Of a stretch of 64,000 nt of DNA, positions 27,601-39,680 are shown piece after piece; within the stretch, counting starts at the first letter, position 1; the number at the start of each line of letters is the position of its first letter. The translations under genes and the position numbers were made by a program. A model generated the notes under the pieces. It had not been told where the DNA came from and did no database searches. It worked only from the letters and a program-made list of their open reading frames with translations. The stretch is from Adiantum capillus-veneris (taxonomy: Eukaryota > Streptophyta > Polypodiopsida > Polypodiales > Pteridaceae). The DNA is taken from the NCBI GenBank assembly GCA_014529385.2, contig CM043954.1:97120247-97184246 (forward strand), written 5' to 3'.

Positions 27601-28335
27601 TTTGATTTTTGAAAGTCAGCTATCAGTGCCATCGTAGGTAAGGAAATATATGTTCTTTCCTCCCTCTTTGAACTTCTTTAGTTTGGACGACCTCTTCCAT
27701 GCAGCATAGGATTTCCTATGGCTCTTCTTTTTGTTGGTTCAAAAGTTGCACCATTGATTTCTTCAGAAGATGAAGAATTTGAGGAAGATGGAGAAGAGGG
27801 TGACCTCTTTCTCGCCTTTTTCTTCTATTGTTTTCTATATCCCTCTTTGAGTTATGGTGTGGAGAAGTATGCGATGGTATTCTCTGTTTAGGAGGTGATG
27901 GAGAGTGTTTTTCTCACCGTCTTCGTGGAGCCATCTCTACCGAGGTGGCAGGAGACTCACTTATTTCTCGTTCTTTTGGTGGGGGCTCTTGAGTTCTCCT
28001 TTGGGAAGGAGATGCGTTGTCAGGTAGTAGATTTTTGAGCCCTTCATACGGATCCTCTTCTTCTTCTCGAATTGGAGAGAGGCCTCTTTTGGAAGTCTCA
28101 CAAGGAGGCTTCCTAGGTACTCTCCTTCTTGGTGGGGAGTTTGGAGAATCCCATGAGTACGAAGCTGCTGTTGCACTTCACTTTGGAGGGATGGATTGCC
28201 CATGGCTTGTTGAAGCCTAGAAACAAGGTAGTTAACAAGCATAGGGGCATCATTAGCCGCCTGCTCATTAGCAAAATCAAAGCTATATATCAACATTAAT
28301 TTCACTCTCTTTACTATTTTCAGCCATTTTAACAA
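27600..28335 (-). pseudogene. Gag N-terminal remnant of an LTR retrotransposon (element 5)
   Basis: A minus-strand frame of 124 codons (27961-28335) starts about 390 bases inside a tRNA-Met type primer site. It reads 'NYLVSRLQQAMGNPSLQSEV', then charged sequence. After breaks, 27620-27720 gives 'SSKLKKFKEGGKNIYFLTYD', which resembles the start of the gag core in plant retrotransposons ('SFxxFDG'). The element is cut off by the G-rich region at about 27590. The family cannot be assigned from this much. Confidence 0.55.
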
Positions 28336-28721
28336 CTTTTAGGTGTAAAATTTTTTAGGTGTACTTTGACACTTCAAGCCCTAGTTTCTTCTCCTCTTTA
28401 CCCCTTTAGAAAATCACTCAAGCTCTTGTACCCCTGGCTTGAATATCATTAATTGCAAGGAATAGAAGAGAGGGTCTTTCAACACCAAAATAGTACCGGC
28501 TCCTGTCAAGCTTCTAATATCTCAATAGTGGTTAAGCCATAGACAAGCCCCGTAGGACTCCACTATTAAGACCATAGCTCTCGACGGGGATGCCCCGTTA
28601 TCTGCATGAAGCAGCACACTACAAGGCTAAAAAATCCCTATTTTACTTACTCAATTGCAATTAGTAATACCAACCATTTATAGCTAGCTTGAGGACCTCC
28701 TTGAGCAAGAAAAGAGAAACC

Positions 28722-28737
28722 TTGTACTCTGATACCA
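28722..28737 (-). promoter_or_regulatory. Primer-binding site, initiator tRNA-Met type
   Basis: The minus strand reads TGGTATCAGAGTACAA directly inside an LTR edge at 28739. TGGTATCAGAGC is the standard plant primer site complementary to initiator tRNA-Met. Confidence 0.8.
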
Positions 28738-28738
28738 A

Positions 28739-29477
28739 TGTAACATTTAATGGCCTAGTAACTTGTGTGTAGCAGAAAATAGCATAAACATAGCGAGCAT
28801 TTCATTTGAATAGATTCCTAATGAGCATAACAAGAGTGCTTGTATGGAGAGAGCAACAAAAAGCATAACTCCTAGTTAGAAAGGCATAAACAATACTTTA
28901 AAAGAGAGAGAAATTAAGCTATTGAAAACAATTGAGGACCGGTTTTACATGGAGCTGGTCCCCCCTCCATAAGGCTTTGTATTATAGGTTTCCCCCCATC
29001 AAGGGAGACATTTGACAATACAATACTTTGTGTTCCTTCAATAACTTGCTGGTTCAATGAAGAGGGAAGCTTCAAGCACCATGCACACACTTAAAAAACA
29101 CAACATCAATTCCCTCACAATCTCGGACCCAAGACTGCACACACCTTCAAAGATGGTGAGAGCTAGAGGGGTATGCGAGTAGATTGAGAGGAAGAAGGAG
29201 TAGTCTTACGAGAAAGAAGTATATCTCCTCACATAATCACTCATAATAGCTTAGCATATCTTATTAATTAGCATGATAGAGGAGATGAGCATGCATTGAA
29301 GCTTGGCTCTTGGTTGGATTTGCATCACAAAGCCAAGATTTGTTGGTGTAGGCCTCCGTTCTCACAAAGCTTGGAATAGATGATGAGCTTTCCATTAAAG
29401 CTTGAGAAGGAGAGAGAGTCTTCTTGCTCACATGAGATTGTGTGAGTGTGTGTGTAATAATGCCTTGTCAAAATCAG

Positions 29478-29559
<82 letters not shown>

Positions 29560-29640
29560 ACCCCTCTTGCATTTTACTCATGATGACACCCCGTTGGACC
29601 CTGCAAAGGTTAGCCAATGATAATTGATAGCCTTGTGACA
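28739..29640 (-). repeat. LTR of element 5 (outer end not determined)
   Basis: Begins at the primer site and, on the minus strand, ends TGTTACA. It contains 47 consecutive C (29478-29524) followed by (CT)n to 29558. The far boundary and target duplication were not found, and the second LTR is missing. Frames of Pro and Ser-Leu repeats here are simple-sequence artefacts. Confidence 0.5.
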
Positions 29641-30800
29641 TGTGTCTCCCTTTCTCCTTTTGTGAGAGCTTTAGGTATTTCTTTAATGCAATTAAACTCT
29701 CATTGGACCCCCTTGTCAGTAGGAATCAGGCTCGGGGGGTTCACCATTCAATACTGCCCTATATAACGTGCGTTTGTGGGTTATTAAAAAAATCCCTCTT
29801 TTAACATGTCTGAATGAATAAAATGACCCCTTATTTTAGGATTTTTTTTCAAAATTGAATATAAAAACCCCTTATTTTAATGTATCTCTGTTAAATTGCC
29901 TAAAATTTTTGCATTTTAAAACCCTTCCTTTCGAACTCACGTTATACCTTAACATGATTACATAGTGCACCCCCCGAGGAATCAGGCAAGCCATTTGGCT
30001 ATTGAATGCTCATTGGACCCCTTTGGAGACTATCCAATAGTCTCCTAGAGAGCTTAATTTCTATTGGTTCTTTTTTATCAAGTGTTTTTAAAATGAATTA
30101 AACTAAATGTACTCTAGTCTAATTCTCATTGGTCCACCTCTATGGCCATCCAATAGGAATTGAATGCATCTTGGGGGTAGCTGGCTTAGGCAACTGACAT
30201 GTGTCCCCTATTCCCTTTGTGTATAGGGACCCTGAGAGTGTGTGTGTATGTGTGTTTCTCTCTCATATCCTACTAAAAGGGCTTGCCCCCTCCTATCTAG
30301 AGATTTGCAAAGACTTTTAGGTCTTCACAAAGGCATTCAATTTCCCTAAGGTTTGACCATTGGACTTTACATTGAATTTTGGAACCTTAGCATTTTGGAA
30401 GTCTTAATGGGTTGAACCTTAGGGTCTTTGAAGCCCATTCATTCACATTGCTCTTTTGCAGATGGCCCCCCGTTGGATCCCATTTTTCCCTCCTTTGGAT
30501 CCCTATTGTGGCCGGTCTGCCAACTTAACCAGTATTCTAGCTTTTTTTCCTTTGGTACTTCCCCATATTAAATGATCAGTTTAACATGAGAAAATCATTT
30601 AGGAGAATTATATGTTAGTTATTATGAGACTATCAAAAGGGTATTATTCTCTCCAATGGTCTATCAATGGGTGGCATTTCATTAATGGGACATAAGTATC
30701 AGCTTCACATTGGGTTTCTCTTCACCTCACTATACATAGGCATGTGTGAGTTAGAGAACTTTTTCCAAATCTCCTTGAAAATCCTCAGTTAGCTAGTCAC
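29641..30800. other. No recognisable gene
   Basis: AT-rich and partly repetitive wording ('cattggaccccc' and variants recur at 29701, 30011 and 30130), but no coding motif. It may be LTR or solo-LTR material of either neighbouring element. Confidence 0.45.
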
Positions 30801-31901
30801 TGAGCTAGTTGAGCCAAAAATAAAAATAAAAAAATATATTAGGATCTATTTGTATGTAAATATTTCATTGTATGGAGGGCTTATGCATATGTATTTTTTA
30901 ATTATTATTTTGGTATTTATTTAGATATTTATACCCAAGTGTGCATTATTTACCTAAGTATGCTATATACATTGACTCACCATTTGTTAGCAGCAAGCTA
31001 ACTTGGATACCATTTTTTGGAGCTCTCACTATAAAAACACTTGTTATTTTGATAAATTGCGAATATTGTAACTATTATTTTCTGGATAAACTTTGTAATC
31101 ACTCAGCTGGGGCTACAAGCTTCGAGATTGTATCAACTTGTCTTTACCCATCTTTAGTTAGAGCTCCCAGATTATTAGTTTTGACCACCAAAAACCTTGG
31201 CTAAGGTATAAAAGCCAAATTTTGTAAGTTATTTTTAAGTTTTGGATAACGAAATATAGCGTGAGCTAATAGTGCTCACTTCTCTCCTTCTCGTGCTTCC
31301 TATTCCCTCCCCGGTTGTCACATTGCAGTCGCGTCTGTTGGGTTGCAATCGCAGGTAAGAGCTCTTCGCATTGACGCAAGCATTTTACAATATTTCTTAG
31401 CTTTTGGCATTGCCGATCCACGAATTAATTTCATCATAAGTAGGAATTTACACTTCAAAATCAAAAACTAGGTATAGATGTGGTATTGGGGCATCACTGC
31501 TAAGCAATTAGATGCATTCTGGGCGAAAATGACTAGGTCAAAAATCCACTGCTGTTAATAATCGCGATTTTTGTACTTGACCTAAAGTGGGATTTGAGAC
31601 CATAAGAATATGTGCTTAGGTATTATAAACTTTTCCTAGAAGTTTCGTTACATTTGGATGTCATTTGATGCTGTAATGAATGTGATTCGTTTGCCAATGA
31701 GCGATTGGCTTTTGATGATTTTAGTCACTTGAATGTAGCTTGAGTTAGATGCGAGTTGTTGGTTGTTTTTCAAGAGATTGACAACCTCTTGTAGCCTCTA
31801 TGTACTACTTGAGTCAGCTTCATTCCATGGATTGACAAGTTAATCGTGGTTCTCGCTAAATCTGCAATAAGATAGGAGTGGGGTTAGACACCCGTCCCAC
31901 A
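30800..31901 (+). repeat. Probable 5' LTR of element 3 (start uncertain)
   Basis: The right edge (ends 'gtcccaca') is fixed by the primer-binding site at 31904. The left edge is not identifiable because the 3' LTR is absent. No coding sequence. Confidence 0.5.
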
Positions 31902-31903
31902 TT

Positions 31904-31921
31904 TGGCGCCGTTTTCGGGGA
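31904..31921 (+). promoter_or_regulatory. Primer-binding site of element 3
   Basis: TGGCGCCGTTTTCGGGGA follows the LTR edge. TGGCGCCGTTGCCGGGGA-like sites are common in plant gypsy elements. This differs from the site used by elements 1, 2 and 4, so element 3 belongs to another lineage. Confidence 0.75.
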
Positions 31922-32419
31922 TCGAATAGACCTAATCTAGGAAAAAACATGAGCGTCTTGTGAAATTATCCTTTAAATTTTGTCCAAACTTAGTGAAACT
32001 TGTCCAACGACCTTAACAAGTTGTACACTTGGCAAATCAAGCCAAAAAGTATAAAAAACTGAGAAAAGTAAATAATCATGATTATTTACTACTGCTATAT
32101 AGGGATACCAGTTTTGACTTTTGAACTTGTACAATGTTAGACCATCATAATACAAGGCCCCCGTGCAATTTTGGGTTCAATCGGATCCAAATTGGTACAT
32201 GTTCTCTTAGTTTTCAGGTTGCAGATTAGTCCTTTGACTTTTTGCAAAATTAGGGTCTGAAAGTCTCAATTGCTGACTCACATAGCTTGATTTGAAGTGA
32301 TTCACATAGATCGATCACAATAAATAGGAAAAACTACACAGTCTTTGTGAAAGAATAGCTAACTTGATCAAAATTGATATAGAAATCAAATTGCAGACAA
32401 GGAATTGGCAGCTTGAGAG

Positions 32420-34823
32420 AAGTTGCAATCAAGTCAAGTGCAAAAAATTAATCAAGTCAATCCAACCATAAGTACTCTATCCAAGTCTTCACAAGTCTAT
32501 ATGAACCTTAGATCTGCTCGTATACTAGGAAACCAAGGCATATTTGGAGAAACCTCCAATAGAGTATCCACGGAAGAGAGTGTGAATCAGGCAATCCCTT
32601 GCACACTATCCTTGAAGAAGTCTCAGACACTTTTTTAGATTAACATCTGAAATGTCATCCTGTTCAACTCACTCAAAAACCGGAACGACAGTGCACTACA
32701 AGCATTTACTCTCATTTTATAAGACTAATCGCCATGGAGATCAGGTTTACCTAGACCCCAACAAAGAGTATGCTATTTGCATTGATGACCAAGGTATTGA
32801 GTTCAAAGAGGAGATCAGGGCAAACAAACAAGGAAAAATATACATGGATAGAAATGGAACTCAATATTTACAAGTTGAAACCCAGATGCGATAGACAAAT
32901 GGGGGCTAGAGGTAAACACCATAATTCCAGATACGGTAACAAAATAAGGACCATCAACTTTAGAATTTGAGGGATACAATCAAGTTGATTTGAAGCCTTT
33001 GAAATGGCTTAGTACAGATGATCCTAGGATCGGAGTCTATTGTTGGGAGGATAGAAACGTCAAGGATATTCTGTGGACTTCGCATGCCAAATCAGGACAT
33101 TTAACACCCATGAAGATCATCTATATCTTCAAGATCAAAGATAAGGGTTCAATAGATCTACCAACCTACCTATTTAGGGATTATTATAACAACAACTTTG
33201 TTATGATGACTTCTGAGGAGGTGGAACAAACCAAATACCAAGGGTATTCCATAAGGGATTGGATATTGGACCAAGGACCAGAAAGTATTCCAAGAGAAGA
33301 ACACTGTGAGAGATCTTCTGAGAGTAATGTTAAGAAACCAAAAACCACCTCATTACGCAGAAAACCAGGTGACACTAAAGCCAGTCCAGGGCTACATGAG
33401 TCATTATTTCCAACAGACTGGTTTGAAGGACTCGGATGGAACCAACCGCCAGGAGATCGAGAGTTGAACCAAATAGACGTGTCAGACTAGCTGATTTCCA
33501 AAAATGGGTCAAAAAATATAGTGGATCTGGGAATCCCTATGACCACTTAGCAAGCTTTAAGCAAGTGCTAAGAGCATAACACATATTCAATTTCCATACT
33601 CAATTCGAGGGGTTTGGAATGACATTAGAAGGAAAAGAATTAACATGGTTCCAAAACATTCCACCAAGGTCAATCATGGACTTGAATACCTTAGCTGAAG
33701 GATTTGTAGCTGCTTGTTCCAAAACAGGGATCAAACACAATACAGTAGCTCAGATCTATAGTTTAAATAGAAACAAGGTGAGTCTGTTAAAGATTGTGCA
33801 ACTTGAATGAAACAATACATTGCCAGATGCCCCGAGCTAGAGATACCTGCAGAAGAATGACTAGTGTCATTGTTTCTAGAGGGACTGCTAAACAAAGAAC
33901 TTCATGCTATAATGTATAGCAAGAAGCATACAACCCTAGAAGAGTGTGTGTCAGATACTATTGATTTACGAGACAATTGTGATGTTTTTAACAAAGAAGA
34001 TGTCCCTAAAGATAACCAAAGTGAGAAAACAACATCCACTAAACCAGCTCAAGTGGAAACGGTTGCTGCAGCACCATAGTCAACCATAGAAGACATGCTC
34101 AAAAGGATGAATGACATGATGAATAACATGCAAAAAGCACCTATGAGAGGACCAGTACAAGGGATACCTCAACAGGGACAACCAATTAGACCATAGAAAT
34201 GGTGTGCAATTGAGGGTAAATGGACCAATCATGAGAGCAATGAGTGCTATTACCGACCAAATCATGATGGGAATGTTTGATACGTGCCTAAGAGGCCACA
34301 AGGACAACCCATGTGTAGATATTAGACTAACTTGATCTCAGCTCAAAGACCATCGATGGGTATGGAAAGATCTCAACCCATGTTGGGTAAACAACCTCCA
34401 TATTCGGGATATAATGTAGTGCCTGTAAAGTACATGCATTCAAAGGGAGTCCTAGATGAACAAGCACTAGTGCCTGTTACACCCTATGCTGAGCCTAGTC
34501 CATCTACAGTAATGGTAGAAGGAGATTGGTATAATTCACATCCACCACCAATGGAAGAACCTGTGACTTATGCTACACCAGAGCTTGCACCAATGTACTA
34601 TGTGGCTAATCAAGGTGTCAGACCTCCTATGGTAAGACCCATGATTAAGCCAAGAACTGGAAACTATCATAACTATGGTGCAGATGATCATTCAAAAAAT
34701 GAATGCCCAGAGCCTGACAAGAACCTCAAGAGAGTTGAAGCTTATTGCATACAAGGTTGCAAAAAGGGAGGACACTTCTCGGAAGATTGTCCAAAAAATC
34801 TTATAAACAAGGGTAAACAATAG
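32420..34823 (+). pseudogene. Gag of element 3
   Basis: Broken plus-strand frames. An N-terminal region (32652-33490) has 'KWLSTDDPRIGVYCWEDRNV'. The central gag domain (33490-34079) has 'FGMTLEGKELTWFQNIPP' with W and F in the conserved places and 'EGLLNKELHAIM'. The C-terminal region (34332-34823) has two zinc-knuckle-like motifs: 'YHNYGADDHSKNEC', where the Cys pair has become Tyr, and 'CIQGCKKGGHFSEDC', a CCHC with one extra residue between the first two Cys. At least six stops interrupt it, so it is an old copy. Confidence 0.8.
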
Positions 34824-34837
34824 TGAACGTAGTCTAG

Positions 34838-36074
34838 GTGATATCTAGTAGCTCATATGAGAGTGAACCGATTGTTCCAATCAAGGTAATCACCAGAGCC
34901 CAGGCTAAGAAAAAGAGACATAACTCCTATGATGATTCAGAAAATAATAAAATTTTCTCTCAAAAGACCAAAAGAAGCAGAAACAAAAGATATGAGATGA
35001 GAAAACAGAAACAAAGGGTTGAAATCAAGGAGATAGCAAAGAAGCTATTTCAAGAAAAGGTAAAAGAAACTGGAAGCAAAATCAAGGAGCTCGGGGGATT
35101 CACTATGAGTAAAACTACCATATCACGTGCGTTCAATACATGTTTGTAAAACCCCTTATCTGTGAATTCTGTTAGGAATATAATGTACGCTTTTATTTTA
35201 AAATCTGTAATTTTTTTAATCAAATTTGAAAAGATAATGTCCTTCTATATGTATATTTCTGTAAGTTTCAAGAACTTTAAATACTCTTCTGTTGAACTCA
35301 CGTGATAGGTTATATTTTTCTTAGGTGACCTCCCCGGGTCAAGGAGACCACCGTGAAATCTAGAGGATCAATTTTGGTTGACAAAATTTTTGAGCCTGTT
35401 AATGTAGCCTTGGAAGCCTACCAAGCGGGACTTAAAGTAGGCCAAAACATGGAAACAAATGGAAAAACTACCCTTCTCCAGACATGAAAGCAGCTAAGCT
35501 TGAAGCTTATCAAAATTTGGTAAGAATCACGCAAGAGATGATGGAAAAACAAAAACCCAAGCTTGAAAATATGGCAAAACCTAAGGAGCTTGTGGTAAGA
35601 GCCAATAAAGAAAAATCTAAAATGGCGATAGAACCCCACCTTGAAATAAAAGAGCCAGAACTTATACTGCTGGATAGCGAAGATGCCTTAGATGGAATTC
35701 CATTCGTACAAGAAGGCTGGACAGGACACTTATGGGAACAAATTAGAGAAATCAATGATGGGAGACTAACTTTGAAGTTAGCTCCTATAGAGGAAGTATG
35801 GTTAGACAATCTACCTCTTGGTATGGACATGGATGTACAATCCTTGTATGGGGATTGTGGATCTGAAGCTTCAGGGATGTCTAAACCATTGACATTGAAA
35901 ACACTACCCTCTTACTTGGGAGATAACGAAGATGAATCCGTAGTGTGTAAACCCACTCAAGTAAAAAGAGCAGAACAGATCCTAGAAGTAGACAACTTTC
36001 ATTCAATAATGTCTACACCTATGCAACACACTCTTACTTTGGGAGTACTATTGAGAATCAAGCCATATCTATGA
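34838..36074 (+). pseudogene. Gag-protease linker region of element 3
   Basis: Two open stretches (34838-35149, and 35484-36074 of 196 codons) encode Lys/Glu-rich, low-complexity protein. The first includes 'PIKVITRAQAKKKRH', a 'VITRAQAK'-like motif often found just after gag in plant gypsy polyproteins. I assign no domain to the second. Position and strand fit element 3. Confidence 0.6.
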
Positions 36075-36116
36075 AATGATCTACAAAAAACTCTAGAGAA
36101 GGTGGGAATAACGGGG

Positions 36117-36590
36117 CTAACCGCAAAAAAATTGAGAAAATGAAACACAAAGTGGACAACAAAGAGATTCAATTTGTTTTAATGAACAAAGTTGGAGAAT
36201 ACTACGAAGGGGAAGAAGGAAACACAACCCTTCCAGTGAAATATATTGACATAGAAACCATGGCAATACTGGATAGTGGGGCAGGCATAGCCATAGCCAC
36301 AAAAGCAGTATGGGAATCCTGGGGATAACCAGCCATTAGAAAAACTCGAATGAAATTGCAATTGGCTGATGGACACATTGAAAAACCATTAGGACTGCTT
36401 GAAAAAGTGATAGTTAATTCTTGTGGGATTGAATATCAACACACTTTTGCCATAGTAGACTTTGGAAAGAAACTCAATTACAAAATCATATTGGGAAGAC
36501 CTTTCATGCGACAAGTACAACTCATTCAAGATTGGGGGAACAATTATCTGTACTTGTACCAAGTGGGATCAATAACAGGGTTAATCTAAA
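36117..36590 (+). pseudogene. Aspartic protease of element 3
   Basis: 'MAILDSGAGIAIATKAVW' (about 36260-36315) carries the D-S-G catalytic triad. 'YKIILGRPFMRQVQLIQDW' (about 36479-36535) is the flap-distal ILGR block of retropepsins. One TAA at about 36326 and a frame change separate the two. Cleavage of Gag-Pol would have been its role. Confidence 0.85.
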
Positions 36591-37419
36591 GGAGCATACT
36601 TATAGAGATGTCATGAAAATGCCCATACAAGAATTCAATTCAGTCTCTTCAACTGAAACTAAGCTTCCATCTTGGTTGAACAAAGACACTCCTATTTGGA
36701 TTTGCGGAGCTTGAGAAAATGGGAGTTTAAAAGGAGAAGAATGGATCTTAGACAGGGATTGCACGGATGAAGCTTATGTACTTGAACCCTTTCTAGAGCA
36801 TTTGTTTGAGCCATTTGAGTGACTCAAATTTTAGCGACAATGGATGTATGTGTAAATACATCTATGCCTACTCAATTCTGCAGTGGGGACGGCTATGAAA
36901 TAATTCCCATACAAATGATGTCAACCCTCCACATTGAAGATGTAATTCAAGAATTCAAGGATTTGATGAAAGCTCAACAAGTCTTTTCAGACCTCTACTA
37001 TGATGCAGCAGATGAGTTAGAAGAATACTCAGCTACCTCAGATGATTCGGGCTTGGAAAAAGAACATGTGAGAGCTAAGCTACTCATGAAAGGAGGGGAG
37101 GAAAAGTTTTTTGACTTTCCTAGCCAGAAACCAAGAAGACAAAAATGGTATAGACAAAAAAGAGACACTAGAAATTTGAAAGCTAGACATATGCCATCAG
37201 CCTCTAGTAGAATACAGTTCCTGATGCAGATAGATGCACATGATTGTGTCAAGGAGAAAATCACTGGCATATATCTTTCAAACAAACATCCAAAAATCTC
37301 AAAAACGTCGAGAAAAACAAGAAAGAAAACTCAAGCAAGGATTCAACCATGACACAAGTCGAACGAAAAAAGAAATATCAAGAGTTGAAAAAAACTCTAA
37401 AGGAGATATACACAACTAA
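36591..37419 (+). pseudogene. Protease-RT linker of element 3
   Basis: Plus-strand frames of 60-177 codons in changing phase, without a recognised domain. The longest (36819-37352) has an acidic middle and a basic C-terminus, the composition usual between protease and RT in this group. Confidence 0.5.
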
Positions 37420-38560
37420 ATGAAAACCACTGAAGAAGAGGGTAAAGATGTAATGAGTGTTCCATCCCATTACAATAAATATACTCTCCAAGATTCGAAA
37501 ATCATAGTTGGACAACCTGTTAGAGAACTACGAAAACAGGGCGAGTCCTACGAAGGGCCTAAAAACACAAAAAAGATAGATTTGGCCGAACTAGGAGAAG
37601 AGCCTAGACCAGCCTACATTGCAAATGACCTTACAAAAGAAGAAGAAGGGATTTTGTTAAGCTTACTAAAAGAATACCAAGATATCTTTGCTTGGTCTTA
37701 CGAGGATCTCAAGGGTGTTGATCCATAAATCTGTCAACATACCATACCCATGAGAGATGATGAAAAACCAAGTAGACAAAGGCCATACACATACAATGAA
37801 ACATTTGCTAGGAAGATCAAAGAAGAGATTGAAAAGCTAAGGGAGGGTAAATTCATTTATGAAATTGAACACACAGATTGGGTGTCTCCAATTGTGGTAG
37901 TACCCAAGAAAAATGAAAAGTTACGAGTGTGTGTCAACCTCAAGAAAGTGAATGCGTCTACCATTAGAGACAACTTTCCTCTTCCAATCATTGAGCATGT
38001 TTTAGAACGAGTTGCAAGAAAATAAGCTTATAGATTTTTAGATGGATTTTTGGGATACGATCAACTTTTGGTTGACCCAAAAAATCAGCATAAAACTGCC
38101 TTTGCAACATAACGGGGTATTTTTGCCTATCGGGTAATGCCTTTTGGGTTAACTAATGCTCCTGCCACCTTTCAAAGATTGATGAGCCATGCTTTTAAAT
38201 AATATTTTAGGAAATTCTTGGAAGTATGTATGGATGATCTATGCGTACATTCAACAATCCAACTTGATCATTTTGAACACCTCAAAAGGTATTCAAAAAA
38301 TGTAGAGTTTATAGGATTTGCTTAAATCGTGAGAAGTGCACATTCATGGGGAGACAAGGAAAAACTCTTGGACATATAGTGTCTAAAAATGGCATAGCTA
38401 ATGATATGGATAAATTCATATTATTACTAATTCTCCTAGACCGACAAAAGTCAAGGGGGTCAAAGCCTTTATGGGGCATTGTGGATATTACAGACGGTTC
38501 ATTTACATATACGCTATAATTGCAAGACCCATGTATAGCTTGATTACACACTTTGAATGG
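37420..38560 (+). pseudogene. Reverse transcriptase of element 3
   Basis: 'ELGEEPRPAYIANDLTKEEE' and 'EYQDIFAWSYEDLKGVDP' form the RT lead-in. 'DWVSPIVVVPKKNEKLRVCV' and 'LKKVNASTIRDNFPLPIIEH' are fingers/palm blocks. 'VMPFGLTNAPATFQRL' lies near 38130-38180, and the active-site box is CMDD in 'EVCMDDLCVHS' (38221-38250), with Cys in place of the usual Tyr/Phe. Stops at about 37726, 38023, 38111 and later show loss of function. Confidence 0.88.
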
Positions 38561-38599
38561 ACTGATGAGTGTGAAGAATCCTTTATGAAGCTTAAGTAA

Positions 38600-39092
38600 G
38601 CTTGCACTTCAGCTCCTATATTAAAAACACCAGATTCGAATAAGATATTCCACATACATGTAGATGCTTCCAATTTTGCCATCAGGTGTATACTAGCTCA
38701 ACTAGGAGACGAAAAAATTGATTTTTCTATTTCTTATGCTAGCCAAGAGTTGAATATGGTAGAAAAGAAATATACCACCATCAAAAGAAGGATTAGGAAT
38801 GATCTATGCCGTAAAAAAGTATAGACATTACCTATTAGCAAACAAATTTGTGCTCTTTGTGGACCACCAGGACTTATTATACTTGGTCAGCAAGCCATGC
38901 AACATAGGAAGAATAGTGAGGTGGTTCATCATTCTTCTAGAATTGGATCTCATTGTAGTTGTGAAAAAGGGCACTACTCATCAAAGAGCAAATCATTTAT
39001 CTAGGATTGTTTTAGGAGATCCACCTAAAGGAGTAGACGATGATCTACCAGATGCCTATCTGTTCTCCGTGGAAATGATACCTCGATGGTAA
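38600..39092 (+). pseudogene. RNase H of element 3
   Basis: 'KIFHIHVDASNFAIRCILAQ' matches the first catalytic Asp block of RT-linked RNase H. 'ISYASQELNMVEKKYTTIK' and, in another frame, 'VKKYRHYLLANKFVLFVDHQ' with 'GTTHQRANHLSRI' complete the domain. One frameshift near 38795 splits it. No second, Tat-type RNase H is present, which separates this element from elements 1, 2 and 4. Confidence 0.85.
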
Positions 39093-39400
39093 AAAAATAT
39101 GGTATCCTTGATGACCATAGCTCAAGTGGATTTGCAAATACCACTTCCTATTATAATTGTATTAATTGAGATATCGGCTATGTATCAATTGCTAGCTGGA
39201 TGTTGTACAAAAGAAATCGGGATGGAATATTTCTCTTATGCTTCAATCCTGAGGAGAAAACCGAATACCTAAGTCAAGCACATATTACCATAGTAGGACT
39301 TCACTTTGCGGAAGATCCAACTATGCGATGAATCTTGAGACTTGGAGTATATTGGCCAAAACTTACAATGTTTTCATATATCCTTGTGCAATATATTAGT
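39093..39400 (+). pseudogene. Integrase N-terminus of element 3, cut off
   Basis: Fragments read 'NRDGIFLLCFNPEEKTEYLS', 'QAHITIVGLHFAEDPTMR' and 'ILRLGVYWPKL', which correspond to the region leading into the H2C2 zinc motif of gypsy integrases ('H..GGH....T...I...YWP'). The sequence loses similarity near 39400, before the two Cys. Nothing of the catalytic core follows directly. Confidence 0.75.
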
Positions 39401-39680
39401 TGTATATATCTTGGACTTTTATTGGGTAGAGACACTCCCTACATATTTTCTTTACCTATAAAAATAAATTTTAAATTGTTTAATTACTAACAGTACATAC
39501 CAAAAACCTTCCATCAACATTGAAATTAACCAAAAAGGAGTATCACATCTACAAATCAAAATGGAGAACACAACAAACAAAATACTTCCGCACGAGAAAA
39601 TTTGGGGAAAAAGTTAATACCCATAAGAAAATATCACCCAAAAAACTACTTCTCAAAACCATTGCAAGGTCCACAAGACT

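Noticed and set aside
29402-29627. Proline-rich frame across the 47-C tract
   Set aside because: Homopolymer C reads as poly-Pro in every frame. It sits in an LTR and has no flanking coding motif.
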